From NCBI RefSeq assembly GCF_040954645.1, contig NC_092806.1:81113943-81177942 (forward strand): 64,000 bases of DNA, in the 5' to 3' direction. Within the stretch, counting starts at the first letter, position 1; every line of letters begins with the position of its first letter. The notes beneath the pieces are model-generated. The model was not told the origin of the DNA. It made no database searches and saw only the letters and a program-made list of their open reading frames with translations. This document shows positions 1-12,916 of the stretch, in pieces. Made by a program: the position numbers and the translations under genes. Origin of the DNA: Diabrotica undecimpunctata (taxonomy: Eukaryota > Arthropoda > Insecta > Coleoptera > Chrysomelidae).

Positions 1-675
1 ACATTAAAATTATATATTAATCAATTTTTCGAAGAAATAGGACCATTTAGAAATTGCATAATAGATAATGCTACATATTTTAACAACCAAAAATTTCGGG
101 CATTTTGTGAGAAAAAGGGAATCAACATTCATTTTACAAGTATCAGACATCCTCAGGCAAATCCTGCAGAAAGATATATTAAAGAAGTTATAAAATATTT
201 AAGGATACTGTGCCAAAATTAACATGAAACTTGGCAGCAACATATACCACAAGTAGAATATTTTTTAAATAATACACATAATTTGAATACAGAGGAAGTA
301 CCAGAATATTTAATGTTTGGCCATATAGTAAACAGAAAGTGGATTAGTGAATATAATCAGGATATGTTAGAACAAGTAATGCAGAAAGTGAATAACCGAA
401 TTAGGAGGAAAGCTGAAAAATATATCAGAAGACAAAATCGAAATATAAAAAAACCAATCACATTTCAAAAAGGAGACCTAGTGTTAATTCGTTCACTTAG
501 AAAAAGTAATGTTAAAGAAAACCGTTGTAAGAAATTACAACCAATGTTTGAAGGTCCATACAGAATTGAAAATCAGAATGGACTAAATAGTTATGTGTTA
601 ATAGATGCAGAGAACAGACTAAGAGGCATGTTTCATATCAACGACATTTTTCAATACCATGAAGAGAATGAATAA
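1..675 (+). pseudogene. Ty3/gypsy integrase, 3' end of pol (element 1), one stop
   Basis: This is the C-terminal half of a retroviral-type integrase, running in one frame from the window edge to the stop at 673-675. The second catalytic Asp is visible in IIDNATYF and the catalytic Glu in NPAERY, 34 residues later, which is usual for integrases with the HPQxNPxER motif. The basic C-terminal domain follows (FQKGDLVLIR, then MFEGPYRIE). An in-frame TAA at 220-222 interrupts the frame just after the core, so this copy cannot make a full integrase. The N-terminal part of pol lies outside the window. The 3' UTR and LTR downstream match element 3 (37.3-43.4 kb), so this is the same family. The family call is strong. 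Only the missing 5' part is unknown. Confidence 0.9.
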
Positions 676-1200
676 TGTTTTCTATACCTTTAACACAAAT
701 ATAAAAACACTAACAATTCACTGATATATCCATTTTATTCAATAGACTTGATTTGTTAAATAGATGGTAGATTTTATTGTTGTGAATCAATTTGACATCA
801 TACTTGATGATTTTGTACATATGGAAATTGTTTGGTACCCTAAAAATCATAATTTGGGGTTAGATACAGAATTGATTGTGTAAATGTCTTTATAAAAAGT
901 GTAAAACTTAAAAAATTCATATGGATGAAAGGCTGTTGAATGGAAATAATTCCTAGATTTTGTTTATAAATAAACATAACACAATAATAGATGATTAGAT
1001 TATATGTTTATTTTCTGATAGCCTCCATTTTCAATTGCATCCATTTGACATGACAGTTTGACATAGACAGCGAACAGGGATGTATCTAATAGAACACATT
1101 TTAAATAAAAAAAAAATTGAATTATTAATTGTATGTAGATAGAAAATTAATATTTAAAAAAATAATAAGTAAATTATTTATTTTAAATATTATTTTGGGG
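676..1200 (+). other. 3' untranslated region and polypurine tract of element 1
   Basis: Non-coding stretch between the integrase stop and the LTR. It aligns with 41597-42150 of element 3 (shared ATATATCCATTTTATTCAAT and CATATGGATGAAA). It ends in TTTTGGGG directly before the LTR, which fits a polypurine tract priming plus-strand synthesis. No env-like reading frame is present. Confidence 0.7.
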
Positions 1201-2631
1201 TATTGATATGATGTGGGAGAAATAAAGGTGTTTAAAGAGGATAATTTATAAGTTATATACTAGATAATTTTGGATGTGGCAGGTATTTGGTTATTTTAGT
1301 GAGTTGGATACTAGAGAATTTGATAAAAATTGTTTATGTGAGGGCGTTTTTAATGAGTTGGCATATAATAATTGTAAAAAGTTGTATTTTAATGTTGTAA
1401 ATATATATAAGTGAGCCATGTGCATAGGCAACCAACTATACATGTGAATGACAGACAGATCTACATACTCTCCAAGTGACATTTTAAATAATTAGGAATA
1501 TAAAGTGGGGTTATAATAATAATGTTAGTTTAAAATGTTTAATTTATATATATTTACTGATTTAAGTGTTTATTCTGATCTGAAAAGCCTAAATGTAAAC
1601 AAAATTATCAATAAAACATTAACGAATTCTCCAGAATGCAGAATTTGACCATTGTTTACGGTCGAACATTCTCGAAATAATGGTTATGTCTGTGGAACGA
1701 ACATATATTTTTTTCGAGAACATCTATATATAAGTAATAGAACAAATGGAACATGATTTATTGCCAGATGATTCTAGAACAGAAAAAAAGATATAAATAC
1801 CCGGTGATTTGGATTAGAAGGGATCAGTTATGAGTTACAGTTACTATAGCCAGTTTATTATGAAAGTTAGTAGAAGATAGACTCAGTAAGTTAGTGAAGT
1901 CAATTGTTCAGAATTTTCAAGATAGTGCAGTCAGAAAAGTTTTAGTAAGAAAGTAGGTCCAGTCCATTCAGTTACAAATAGTCCAATTGTTTAACATAGT
2001 GAGTTAAATGAAGATTAAAAATTATGCATATATTTTAATGCACATTTATAAGTATACACAAATAATTATTGAAGATTAAAAAAGTAATAGTATAAATCAA
2101 CTTATAATAATTGGATATTGGTATATTGAAAAGAAGAATAAATATAAATGCTGTTTTGCTGGTTTGCTTGGTGGTTTATAAATGCTGGTGAAGAAAAATA
2201 TATCTTAAATTGGTAGAAGCTGATAATTGGAAAAAGTAATTTCACAAAAACAAGGATAACCGAAGTACGAAGACATTTAGTGGTGATTAGAATCTATATA
2301 GTGGAAAACAGTTCATTTAGGCATTCAGTGAAAGAAAGGTACAAAATTTTGTTAATATAATTTAGTTAGTGTCATAACAATTTCAATTTTGAAGATAGTT
2401 TGTTTAAATTTTACATTGTTTATAGAATTTAATTAGTTTTATAAGATATCAATTTAAAGATAGTTTATTTTAAATTTACATTGGCTAGGTTAGATATATA
2501 TGTGTGTTTCATAATAGTTATAATAAAGATAATTTAAAAAGTACTTACAAACTAATTCTTTGAGAACCGCGATAAAAACCCTATATTATTAAAATACTCA
2601 TTGCTCATCATTCAAACAAACAATACATCAT

Positions 2632-2635
<4 letters not shown>
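1201..2635 (+). repeat. LTR of element 1 (family 1)
   Basis: The 1,435 bp LTR starts TATTGATATG; the matching LTR of element 3 starts TGTTGAAATG, so the terminal TG has mutated here. It ends in CATCATAACA. The left edge is set by the G-rich polypurine tract and the right edge by an abrupt switch to (TA)n. Its 3' 619 bp reappear at 9727-10345. A TATA box lies at 1792-1799. The reading frames across it are short and not coding. Confidence 0.85.
1792..1799 (+). promoter_or_regulatory. TATA box of the family-1 LTR promoter
   Basis: TATAAATA sits mid-LTR in a context conserved in every family-1 LTR of the window (also 31543, 32840, 33924, 35281, 36365, 37869 and 42574). About 25-30 nt downstream comes the conserved GGCCAGT or similar start region. 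Position and conservation make this the likely U3/R promoter. Confidence 0.65.
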
Positions 2636-2720
<85 letters not shown>

Positions 2721-2735
2721 TATACATATATATAT
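2636..2735. repeat. (TA)n microsatellite between two LTRs
   Basis: About 100 bp of TA with a few interruptions (GATATACATATA) near its right end. It separates the end of the family-1 LTR from the start of the family-2 LTR with no other sequence. Confidence 0.95.
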
Positions 2736-4061
2736 TGTCATACTTTTTCTTTTCCAACCAAAGAAAAATAAATAAAAAAAATCCATCGAAATAAAATTTT
2801 AAGAAATCATTATAAACAAAAATGTATATATTAATTTAAGATAAGATTTAGTGTAGATAAGACCATAAACAAACGACCTGTTTCCGTTGCAAACAAAATT
2901 ATCAAAAAACCTTTGTTTAGAATTAGAAGCCATTTTACCTGTAAGTTAATCTCTTCATTGTTTGTAGAGTCGAGTATTAAATGACCATATTCTAATCTTT
3001 TGAAATATGTATAAATGATGTATTGAAAAAAACCAATTTTAAAGTAAGCTATTTAGTTTTCTCTGAAACCGAAATTAGGCTTTTCCAATATCATAGTAAA
3101 CACAATTTAAGCTTTTTGATTGGACGGTCGTTTTTAAATGGGAATTTGGGAGTCGATGATGAGACAGGAGAAGTCAGTCATATTTTGGTCATCGAAAGGA
3201 AACAGTCGTTTTTCTCAAGATAGGGTGTGGTTCGTGAGTTTGGATACCGGCGTAACGAAAAGAAGTGAATAGTTTGAAGAAGGAGATCACAAGTAGATTA
3301 AAAGAGGTCCTTGTATCTACCGTGGGCATTTTATAAAGTATATGTGAAAGTATTCTTACGGCATCAAGTTGACAAAAGGAGGTCCTGGTGTCATAAATAA
3401 GTAGCGGAGTTTGAAGAAGTGAATCAGGTGTTTTTTGTGTAGTCTGAAGGAGGTTTGCAGAGACGTAAAGAAGGAGCCGAGGTGCCAAAGAGGGGAGATC
3501 ACATCTTTGAGGAGACTGGACTTTTCTGGGTATGTTCCAACATACAACTCAAGAAGAAAATAAACTGTAAGTGTTTGTACAATTGAATTTTATATCTGTG
3601 AAGGATCGTTTCGACATCATGGTCATTAGCATTAAAATTTAAGAACTGAAGTTTTTGTTAGGCTAATCAAAAGTTTAAAGTTTTGTGGTTTCTTTTTCAA
3701 GTAAAGAAAATTTTAAGTAAAATTGGTTTTTCACGTAATATAAATCTATGTAGCTTTATAATCTTATTATCATAATAATTTGATTTATTTTTCTTGTATG
3801 CTGATTGATAAGATAACGACAGAATTTAATAATTGTTTTATTCGTTCATATAAAATAAAGAAACGTAAATCTTTGTAATATAATATATTTGTATTCTTAT
3901 CCTTTTCTTCTCTAACCCGATAAAAGACAACTAGAAAATCTTTTGAATCCATCGGACACAGGTAATATAAGGATTATTTTACTTTTGATAACAAATAAGT
4001 TATAATTCTTTTTTATTGGCTCAATAAACTAAGTTTGAACTCAAAATAAACAATCATAACA
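2736..4061 (+). repeat. 5' LTR of element 2 (family 2)
   Basis: 1,326 bp, starting TGTCATAC and ending ATCATAACA, with TG...CA termini. The same sequence occurs at 10460-11785 with identical length and about five substitutions seen by eye, and its first 423 bp occur at 9304-9726. Its sequence is unrelated to the family-1 and family-3 LTRs. Short frames inside it repeat with the LTR and are not genes. Confidence 0.9.
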
Positions 4062-4063
4062 AA

Positions 4064-4081
4064 TGGCCCCCAACGTGTAAG
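4064..4081 (+). other. Primer-binding site of element 2, tRNA-Lys type, degenerate
   Basis: TGGCCCCCAACGTGTAAG starts two bases after the LTR. It matches the better preserved site of element 4 (TGGCGCCCAACGTGGGGC) in most positions, so the same lysine tRNA probably primed this element. The mismatches suggest decay. Confidence 0.7.
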
Positions 4082-4426
4082 GCGTAGAAAGTATTTTTAG
4101 TTAAAATTTAAACGGATAGAGAAAGAAAGCAGATTGATTGAAAATTTATTTGCCGATGGTTAAAGTTTATAATATTTGCTTTTATGACATTACATTTCAA
4201 ATTTCTCTAGGTACAAATTTTTACATGATATAATTTATGATATTTGATTGATTTTTATAACTGACAAAATTTTAAAAATTAATTGCATTTATTTGAATTT
4301 ATTGCATTTGGGATAAGAGGAACAGTTTTCGTCTTTGCAACATTTCTCGAATTTCATATTTGGCGGGGATATTATTGCACAAATTTCAAAGCTCAATATT
4401 TGGCGGAGATAAATAATCTAACGAAC

Positions 4427-5912
4427 ATGTCGACCACAAGGAGTCAAAGCAAAATGCAGGAAAGGAAGGAGGATAACAGAGAAGATAAAACAATTTTGGA
4501 AGAAGGATCGGATAATGAAGGAAATGTTACAATAGTCGAGGAGAGAAAAGAACCATCAGGAATAGATAAAATATTACAACTAATGCAACTCCAGTCACAA
4601 AAAATGGATAGAAATCAACTGGAAACAAAACACATAATGGATGAAACAAAACAAACAATGGAAGAAAACCAACGGGAAACAAGGCAAGCAATAGAACTAA
4701 ATAACAGGAATATAGGACAGCGTCTGGAAAACTATGAACAGGAAATTAAAGGATGTGTTGAGGGGATAAAGAAAGAACTAATACAACAGATAGAAGAAAT
4801 AACCCTAAAGAATGCAAAACAAGAGACAGAGATTAAAGATATCCAAGATACAATGAAGGAGATACGAAATTTCCAGAAAAAGGAAATAGAACAGTTGGAA
4901 GAAAAATTTGAAATGGCGCTACAAGAAGACAAGAAAGAAATAGAAAAACAAATTGAGGATATCAGAAAACAACGAGAGATGGGAGACAGGAGAGAAGTAC
5001 TCATCCAAAGTCCGGGTGACATAAAAATACAGTTTGGCGGGGACGTAAAAAAATTACACCCAGTAATTTTCATTAACAATTTAAAAAAGAAAGTACGACA
5101 TATCGGTAATTTCGAAACAGCAAAGGAAACGATAAGGAACCATCTTAAAGATGAGGCAAGTTTATGGTTTGATAGCAAAGAAGAAGAATTGCAAAATTGG
5201 CAAACATTTGAACAAAAATTTCTGAACTATTTCTGGGGGAAAATACAACAGATAGAGATAAACAAGGAATTACAAAATGGGAGATACCAGGATAGTATAG
5301 GTATATCAGAAAAAACATATGCCCTACAACTATACAACAATGCAAGACACTTACATTACAACTATTCGTCCGAACAGCTAGTGGAACTAATAGCCAGACA
5401 TTTTGAAGATACCTTAGAAGATCACATAACTCTACAAAACTACAAAGATATTGACAGTTTGTCAATTCTTACAAATACGAGAAGCAAAATTAAGAGAAAG
5501 AAAAATGAGGAGAACGCAAGAAAATTATAGACAACGAGAAAATCAAGACTATAGAGATAGAGGACAAAACTTTAGGAGAGAGTACACAAGAAGAGAATTT
5601 GTCCCGAGGAGGGAAAACGAAAGTAGAGACAACGGAAGAGTAAATTATGAACAAAGAAATCGGCAATGGAACGAAAACAGATATCGAGAGAACCAGAATA
5701 GAAACAACAATTGCACATATCAGGAAAACCGAAATAATAATAGAACGAATGAACCGGAAAATCGCGGAAACCGATACGGGTCCGAGAGACCAAGAGAAAA
5801 TAGAAGAGCGGTCAACAACACACACATAGAGGAATATGAGGATGAGAGACAAAGCGACAGAAGTAGAAGCGAACAAGAACAGCAAGCGTCTTTTCACGAA
5901 GGCGCTCACTAA
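4427..5912 (+). pseudogene. Gag of element 2, frameshifted
   Basis: Structural capsid polyprotein. The likely start is the ATG at 4427 (MSTTRSQSK), because element 4 starts its Gag with the same residues; the open frame extends upstream to 4283 without support. Residues about 60-205 form a long charged coiled coil. A capsid-like segment follows (LWFDSKEEELQNW, LNYFWGK, LVELIARHFEDTLEDHI). Near 5461 two bases are missing compared with element 4, so the frame ends at 5530. The rest continues in another frame to 5912 as an Arg/Asn/Glu-rich tail with no CCHC zinc knuckle. That tail probably replaces the knuckle as the RNA-binding region. The coiled-coil block 4636-5044 is almost identical to that of element 4. 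Confidence 0.85.
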
Positions 5913-5962
5913 AGACAAAGAAACAAACAGGAATTTTTTGTCACCCGAAGGAATTTATTAAA

Positions 5963-8218
5963 TTGGCAGAAAATAAGGACAAAATAAGTGGAGCAAATCT
6001 GAAGTTTGTAGATGGTTTTATCAACGAGACACCGATTAAAATTATGATTGATACTGGATCGGAAATTACACTGATCAACAGAAAACTAATAGAGGAAGTT
6101 AATTTAACGAATTTGATTTACAAAATTCCCAAGGTAAATTTAGTGGGCGCAAATAAACGGACTTTGGCAACGATAAATGAAGGAATACGATTAAAAGTAC
6201 TATTGGATAAGAAATTTTATGCACTACAATGTGTTGTGATGCCAAACGTGTTGCATGATATGATCGTAGGAGTGGATGAATTGGCAGAAAAACATGTGGT
6301 GATAGATTTCAAAAATAACACGATGAAAATCACAGAGGAAAACGAAGAAGAACAGGACAGTAAGAAAATGGAAAAGGAAAATGAGAAACAAAAAAATGAT
6401 TTAGACAAAGAACAAACGGTGGAAATGAATTTGGCAATGAAACAAGGACAGAGAAGAAAGAGGAGATTGGCAAAAGAAAGTGAAAAGTGGGTTTCCTCAA
6501 AAGAAGAGATGAGTCCAGAAGAAGAAAAAGAAGAAAGATTAACAAAAGAAGACGAAAAAGGTACAATTGAAACAGTGGTATTTGAAGAAGTATGCGAAAT
6601 GGAGGAGGCAGAATACAAAATAAATATGTGTAAAGAAATTGAGGAAAAAGAAAGAAAATTGATATGTGGCGAAGAAAAGGAAAAGGAATTGCGTGTAATA
6701 TTGAGAAAGTATGAAGATTTAATAAATGAAGAAAACAGAGTAGCCAAAGAGTATGAACATTCATTTGAGGTTAAAGACTTAGGAAATTTTCGATCGAAAA
6801 CTTATCCGATCCCATATAAATACCGACAGGAGGTGAAAAGAGAAATTAACAAAATGTTAGAAGATCAAATCATAGAGAGATGTGACTCGCCGTACATCAA
6901 CCCAATCGTGATTGTAAAAAAAAGCAGTGGAGAATTGAGGCTCTGTTTGGATGCCCGGAATATAAATCAACACACGGTATCTCAATATGAATCACCCCTC
7001 AACATCGAAGCTATTTTTGGGAGAATTACGGGAACACACATGTTTTCTAAAATTGATTTGAAACATAGTTTTTGGTTAATACCGTTAGCAGAAAGATGTA
7101 GAAATTACACCGCTTTCTCAATCGATGGTATTGTATACCGATTTAAAGTAGTACCGTTTGGATTACAAAGTGCGTGTGCAGCATTGGTAAGAGCTCTCCA
7201 TACAATATTAAATAAATATGAAGATTTCATAGTGCACTACATCGACGACTTACTCATTTATTCACCAGATACATCAAGTCATTTGGAACACATAAAGATT
7301 ATTTTGGGAGAATTGGACAAGGCCGGATTAAAACTGAATATTGAAAAATGTCAATTTTTTCAAAAAGAAGTGATATATTTGGGATTTAAATTGGACACAC
7401 AAACAGTTAGTTTAGCCGAGGACCGGGTAAAACTCATAGATGAATACCCAAGACCAACGAATTTAAAAACATTGAGAGGTTTTCTCGGGACGATCAACTA
7501 TTTTAAAAAACTAATTCCTGATTTAAGCCAGAAGGAAATTCCTCTGATCAAATTATTGAAGAAGGGTTTTAAATGGAATTGGAAAGAAGAACAAGAGAAA
7601 GCTTTTCAAATTTTAAAAGAGGAATTCTCGAAAGGAACGAAAATATATCACCCCATGTACAATTTGCCTTTCATACTACGAACTGATGCATCCATACAAA
7701 AATTTGCGGGAGTTTTGTCGCAAATACAAAACAATCAAGAAGTGCCGATTTGTTTTATTTCCCGGGTGACAAAAACACACGAAAGAAAATACAGTGTGAC
7801 TGAACTAGAGTTTGCTAGCGTACTTTTCTGTGTAAATAAGTTAAGATTTTATCTGTTGGGAGCAAAATTCACAATCGAAACTGATCATGCAGCTTTGGTA
7901 CATATAATGAAAAATCGTCTGGTTAACAATCGTATACATAGAGGCATTTTGTTACTACAGGAGTATGACTTTGAGTTTCGATATATAAAAGGAAAAGACA
8001 ACATTATAGCCGACGCTTTCACAAGGGATGAAGACTCGGGGAAAAAGGAAGCAATTGCTTTTCATGTAGGATTAAACATTTTGACACAAGAGGAAGGGGT
8101 ATTTTCGTTAAACGAAATTAGAACAAATCAAGAAGACCTGGAAGAAAGAGAAAAAGAAGAGCGGAGAGAGAAAACGGTATATTTTTCAAACGAATTGATG
8201 GAAAGGAACTATACGTGA
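5963..8218 (+). CDS. pol: Protease-reverse transcriptase-RNase H of element 2
   Basis: This 751-residue open frame carries the enzymes that mature Gag and copy the RNA to DNA. The aspartic protease motif is IDTGSE (Asp at residue 30). A charged Lys/Glu-rich linker follows (residues about 115-250). The RT domain shows LRLCLDARNIN, KIDLKHSFWLIPL (motif A Asp) and YIDDLLIYS (catalytic DD). RNase H shows RTDAS, TELEFASV, ETDHAAL and IADAFTRD. The frame ends early because a T run near 8182-8186 appears one base short; integrase continues in the next frame. The real N-terminus is uncertain because the gag-pol junction is also shifted. The domain calls are secure. The enzyme block may be intact, but it lacks a usable link to Gag and integrase. 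Confidence 0.92.
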   Translation: MAENKDKISGANLKFVDGFINETPIKIMIDTGSEITLINRKLIEEVNLTNLIYKIPKVNLVGANKRTLATINEGIRLKVLLDKKFYALQCVVMPNVLHDMIVGVDELAEKHVVIDFKNNTMKITEENEEEQDSKKMEKENEKQKNDLDKEQTVEMNLAMKQGQRRKRRLAKESEKWVSSKEEMSPEEEKEERLTKEDEKGTIETVVFEEVCEMEEAEYKINMCKEIEEKERKLICGEEKEKELRVILRKYEDLINEENRVAKEYEHSFEVKDLGNFRSKTYPIPYKYRQEVKREINKMLEDQIIERCDSPYINPIVIVKKSSGELRLCLDARNINQHTVSQYESPLNIEAIFGRITGTHMFSKIDLKHSFWLIPLAERCRNYTAFSIDGIVYRFKVVPFGLQSACAALVRALHTILNKYEDFIVHYIDDLLIYSPDTSSHLEHIKIILGELDKAGLKLNIEKCQFFQKEVIYLGFKLDTQTVSLAEDRVKLIDEYPRPTNLKTLRGFLGTINYFKKLIPDLSQKEIPLIKLLKKGFKWNWKEEQEKAFQILKEEFSKGTKIYHPMYNLPFILRTDASIQKFAGVLSQIQNNQEVPICFISRVTKTHERKYSVTELEFASVLFCVNKLRFYLLGAKFTIETDHAALVHIMKNRLVNNRIHRGILLLQEYDFEFRYIKGKDNIIADAFTRDEDSGKKEAIAFHVGLNILTQEEGVFSLNEIRTNQEDLEEREKEERREKTVYFSNELMERNYT

Positions 8219-9226
8219 TAACACAGACATTGGCAGAAAGGATCATACAGAAATTACACGAAGACAATGGACATATCGGTAGCAGAAAAGTCTGGCTGGT
8301 TTTTCGAGAAAATTATATTTGCCGACAAGATTACCGCATCGCAAAAGAAATTACACAAAAGTGCCAGATCTGTCAAAAATATAAAATTAGAAATTTCAAA
8401 AATGAAAACGTTACAAAAAATATTATATCCCGGAACAAATTAGATATTGTAGCAATAGATATGTTAAGCGATCTAATTATGACGACGAAGAGGAATAAAC
8501 ATGTTTTAGTCATGGTAGATGTGTTTTCCAAATATGTAAAATTATACAGTTGCCGCACCACGAAAGGGGAAGAAATAATGAGAAAAATCGACAATTTTAT
8601 AGCCACCGTAGGAACACCAAGAAGGATTCTTCTAGACAATGCAACATATTTTAGAAATGATCGTTTCAAGGGACAACTTCGAGAACGGGGAATAGAGACA
8701 AATTTTGTTAGCATCAGACATCCACAGAGTAATCCTTCGGAACGTTTTATACAGGAAGTGACGAAGTTTCTACGGATTACAACAGAGGGTCAACATCGAC
8801 GATGGGATAGGAAAGTCGCCGAAGTAGAAACGTATCTAAATACCATCCCGAGCACTGTAACGAAAGAGACCCCAGAATATATAATGAAGGGTATAATGCC
8901 ACTAAGACCATGGGAAGATAGAGAACAAAAGGAATACACACAGATAATGGAAAATGTGCAGAGGAGATTGCGGAGAGCAAACGAAAAATATGTCCAGAGG
9001 CAAGACCAAAATAGAAAAAGAAGACCAGTTACTTTCAAAAAAGGTGAGAGCTTTGCGCGTGTCCAACATACCTAGCAACGTGTGCGGAAAGTTAATGCCT
9101 GTTTTTGAGGGTCCGTACATAGTAAACAATGAGAATGGGATAAATAGTTATGAGTTGAAGCACATAGAATCAGACAAGATTAGGGGAATTTATAATATCA
9201 ACGATGTTTACAAATATTATGAATAA
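8215..9226 (+). pseudogene. Integrase of element 2, frameshifted near the C-terminus
   Basis: The HHCC zinc-binding N-domain is present (LHEDNGHIG and CQICQKYK). The catalytic core follows, with Asp in VAIDML, Asp in LLDNATYF and Glu in NPSERF. The first frame reaches 9075. The C-terminal domain (FEGPYIVNN, then IRGIYNINDVYKYYE) continues in another frame to 9226, so one or two bases were gained or lost near 9045. Upstream, the frame joins the RNase H frame through the slip at about 8184. The N-terminal methionine at 8215 is incidental, since this protein is normally cut from the pol polyprotein. Confidence 0.88.
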
Positions 9227-9288
9227 AATGCTGGTATTATTTTTGCATAGAGAAAAATCCCTGCATAATTCAGTAATTTTTATCATAT

Positions 9289-9303
9289 GCAAAGGCGGGG
9301 ATT
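9289..9303 (+). other. Polypurine tract of element 2
   Basis: GCAAAGGCGGGGATT lies directly before the TG of the 3' LTR. Element 4 has the equivalent GGCGGGGATT at the same place on its own strand, which supports both the function and the LTR boundary. Confidence 0.8.
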
Positions 9304-9726
9304 TGTCATACTTTTTCTTTTCCAACCAAAGAAAAATAAATAAAAAAAATCCATCGAAATAAAATTTTAAGAAATCATTATAAACAAAAATGTATATATT
9401 AATTTAAGATAAGATTTAGTGTAGATAAGAATAGAAATTTGTTTGGCAAACGACCTGTTTCCGTTGCAAACAAAATTATCAAAAAACCTTTGTTTAGAAT
9501 TAGAAGACATTTTACCTGTAAGTTAATCTCTTCATTGTTTGTAGAGTCGAGTATTAAATGACCATATTCTAATCTTTTGAAATATGTATAAATGATGTAT
9601 TGAAAAAAACCAATTTTAAAGTAAGCTATTTAGTTTTCTCTGAAACCGAAATTAGGCTTTTCCAATATCATAGTAAACACAATTTAAGCTTTTTGATTGG
9701 ACGGTCGTTTTTAAATGGGAATTTGG
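9304..9726 (+). repeat. Truncated 3' LTR of element 2
   Basis: It matches the first 423 bp of the 5' LTR, then breaks off at GAATTTGG. It differs from the 5' LTR by a replaced stretch near 9430-9448 (AATAGAAATTTGTTTGG in place of a shorter sequence) and by a C/A change. The LTR copies at 2736 and 10460 agree with each other at those sites. Confidence 0.85.

Positions 9727-11785
<2,059 letters not shown>

Positions 11786-11856
<71 letters not shown>
11786..11856. repeat. (TA)n microsatellite
   Basis: About 71 bp of TA directly after the LTR end CATAACA, passing into unique sequence at AGATCTAGCGG. Confidence 0.95.
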
Positions 11857-11858
<2 letters not shown>

Positions 11859-12916
11859 TCTAGCGGTTAATGGGTTCTCCGTACTAAAACGGTATTATAT
11901 TAACTCCAGGCGAATATACATCGTGTATATTATTATCTGGGTAGCGCTTTATGTTGACTCCGACCAACACGTCGGATTAAGTGGACTCCGTAATAGGTTA
12001 AAACACTTTTGGGATCCGTATACATTTCTTTGCGTACACAACTAAACTCCTCCGATGTTGCCAATAATTTGATTAGTCGTAGATTTTTAAATTTTACAGC
12101 AGGTACGTTTTGGAACTTCAAATTTATTTAAATATCAATCAATTTAGTCATCGAGAAATTTCACAAATAGATACTTGGTTAATGTAGTTAAATATTTTAT
12201 GGTGGTTATTTATATTACTTGCTTTAATTATTTTCAAACTTAAAAAAGTATTTATTATAAACTAGGAAATCGCTAGTTTTCGTTTTATTTATTATTATTT
12301 TTTGTTAAAATGTATATGCACTTAAACATTTAGTCTCTAAATGTACTAACATCGAGTAGAGTAGTCGTGTAACAGTTTAAGAAAGTAGAAGCCCTTTGGT
12401 AGGATTATAATAAACTACATAAAATTAAAAGAAACTCTGTAAACCGGAGATCTTTGTAATTTTTCAATTCCTGCAATTTATGACGTGCAATATTTGTTTC
12501 ATAAAGTAGTTAAATTTAAGCTATAATAATTTATGGGAAGCGTTTAAAGAAGTAATCGCTAACCTTAATTAGAATACGGCACAACAAGAAGATGAAACTT
12601 ACTGTATTTTTACTTATTATATTCACAAAAAGAATATCCAAAGTAAAATTTAACACGTTTCAATGGAGTTGTAGTGAAATTTGACTTCTTGTTACGATAC
12701 CGGATCCTGTGAAATTTTAAATACATTAAATCTCCCGTAAATTATTAAACTTATTCTTAGATTAAAATAACAAACTTCTTAGTAATTAGGTACAATATAC
12801 CGTTCACAATTATGTGATAATGTGTAGGTGTCAAGATTGCACGGTCATGTGCCATAAGATTTTATCTTTCATATAAACATCGATAGTTTTTAACTTTGGG
12901 TGTATTTGATTTCACC
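11857..12916. other. Unassigned AT-rich sequence
   Basis: No frame above about 60 codons and no recognisable domain. It holds a phrase (GTGGACTCCGT near 11983) loosely like one at 25230. I see nothing else. Confidence 0.5.

Larger units (their letters stand above)
2736..9726 (+). mobile_element. Ty3/gypsy LTR retrotransposon, element 2 (family 2), inactive
   Basis: The order is 5' LTR, tRNA primer site, gag, protease-RT-RNase H, integrase, polypurine tract and a 3' LTR that stops after 423 bp. This PR-RT-RH-IN order is the Ty3/gypsy arrangement. There is no env gene. The coding region carries at least three frameshifts (near 5461, 8184 and 9045) and a shift between gag and pol, so the copy is dead by itself. 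The 3' LTR is cut short and replaced by a copy of the left flank plus a full LTR (9727-11785). Confidence 0.9.

Noticed and set aside
3023..3488. Short frames on both strands in the family-2 LTR, repeated at 10747-11271.
   Set aside because: Duplicated with the LTR, overlapping on both strands, no domain. LTR non-coding sequence.
6217..6764. Long minus-strand frames (Ser/Phe-rich) opposite pol, and similar ones opposite gag at 4732-5178 and 48614-50803.
   Set aside because: Shadows of Lys/Glu-rich coding sequence on the other strand.
5461..8220. Programmed ribosomal frameshifting between gag, pol and integrase of element 2.
   Set aside because: The shifts fall inside the capsid end and between RNase H and integrase, where relatives have a continuous frame. 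They look like indels, not regulated sites.
9226..9303. An env gene downstream of integrase in element 2 (errantivirus-like).
   Set aside because: Only about 65 bp separate the integrase stop from the polypurine tract. Elements 1, 3 and 4 also have no env-like frame.
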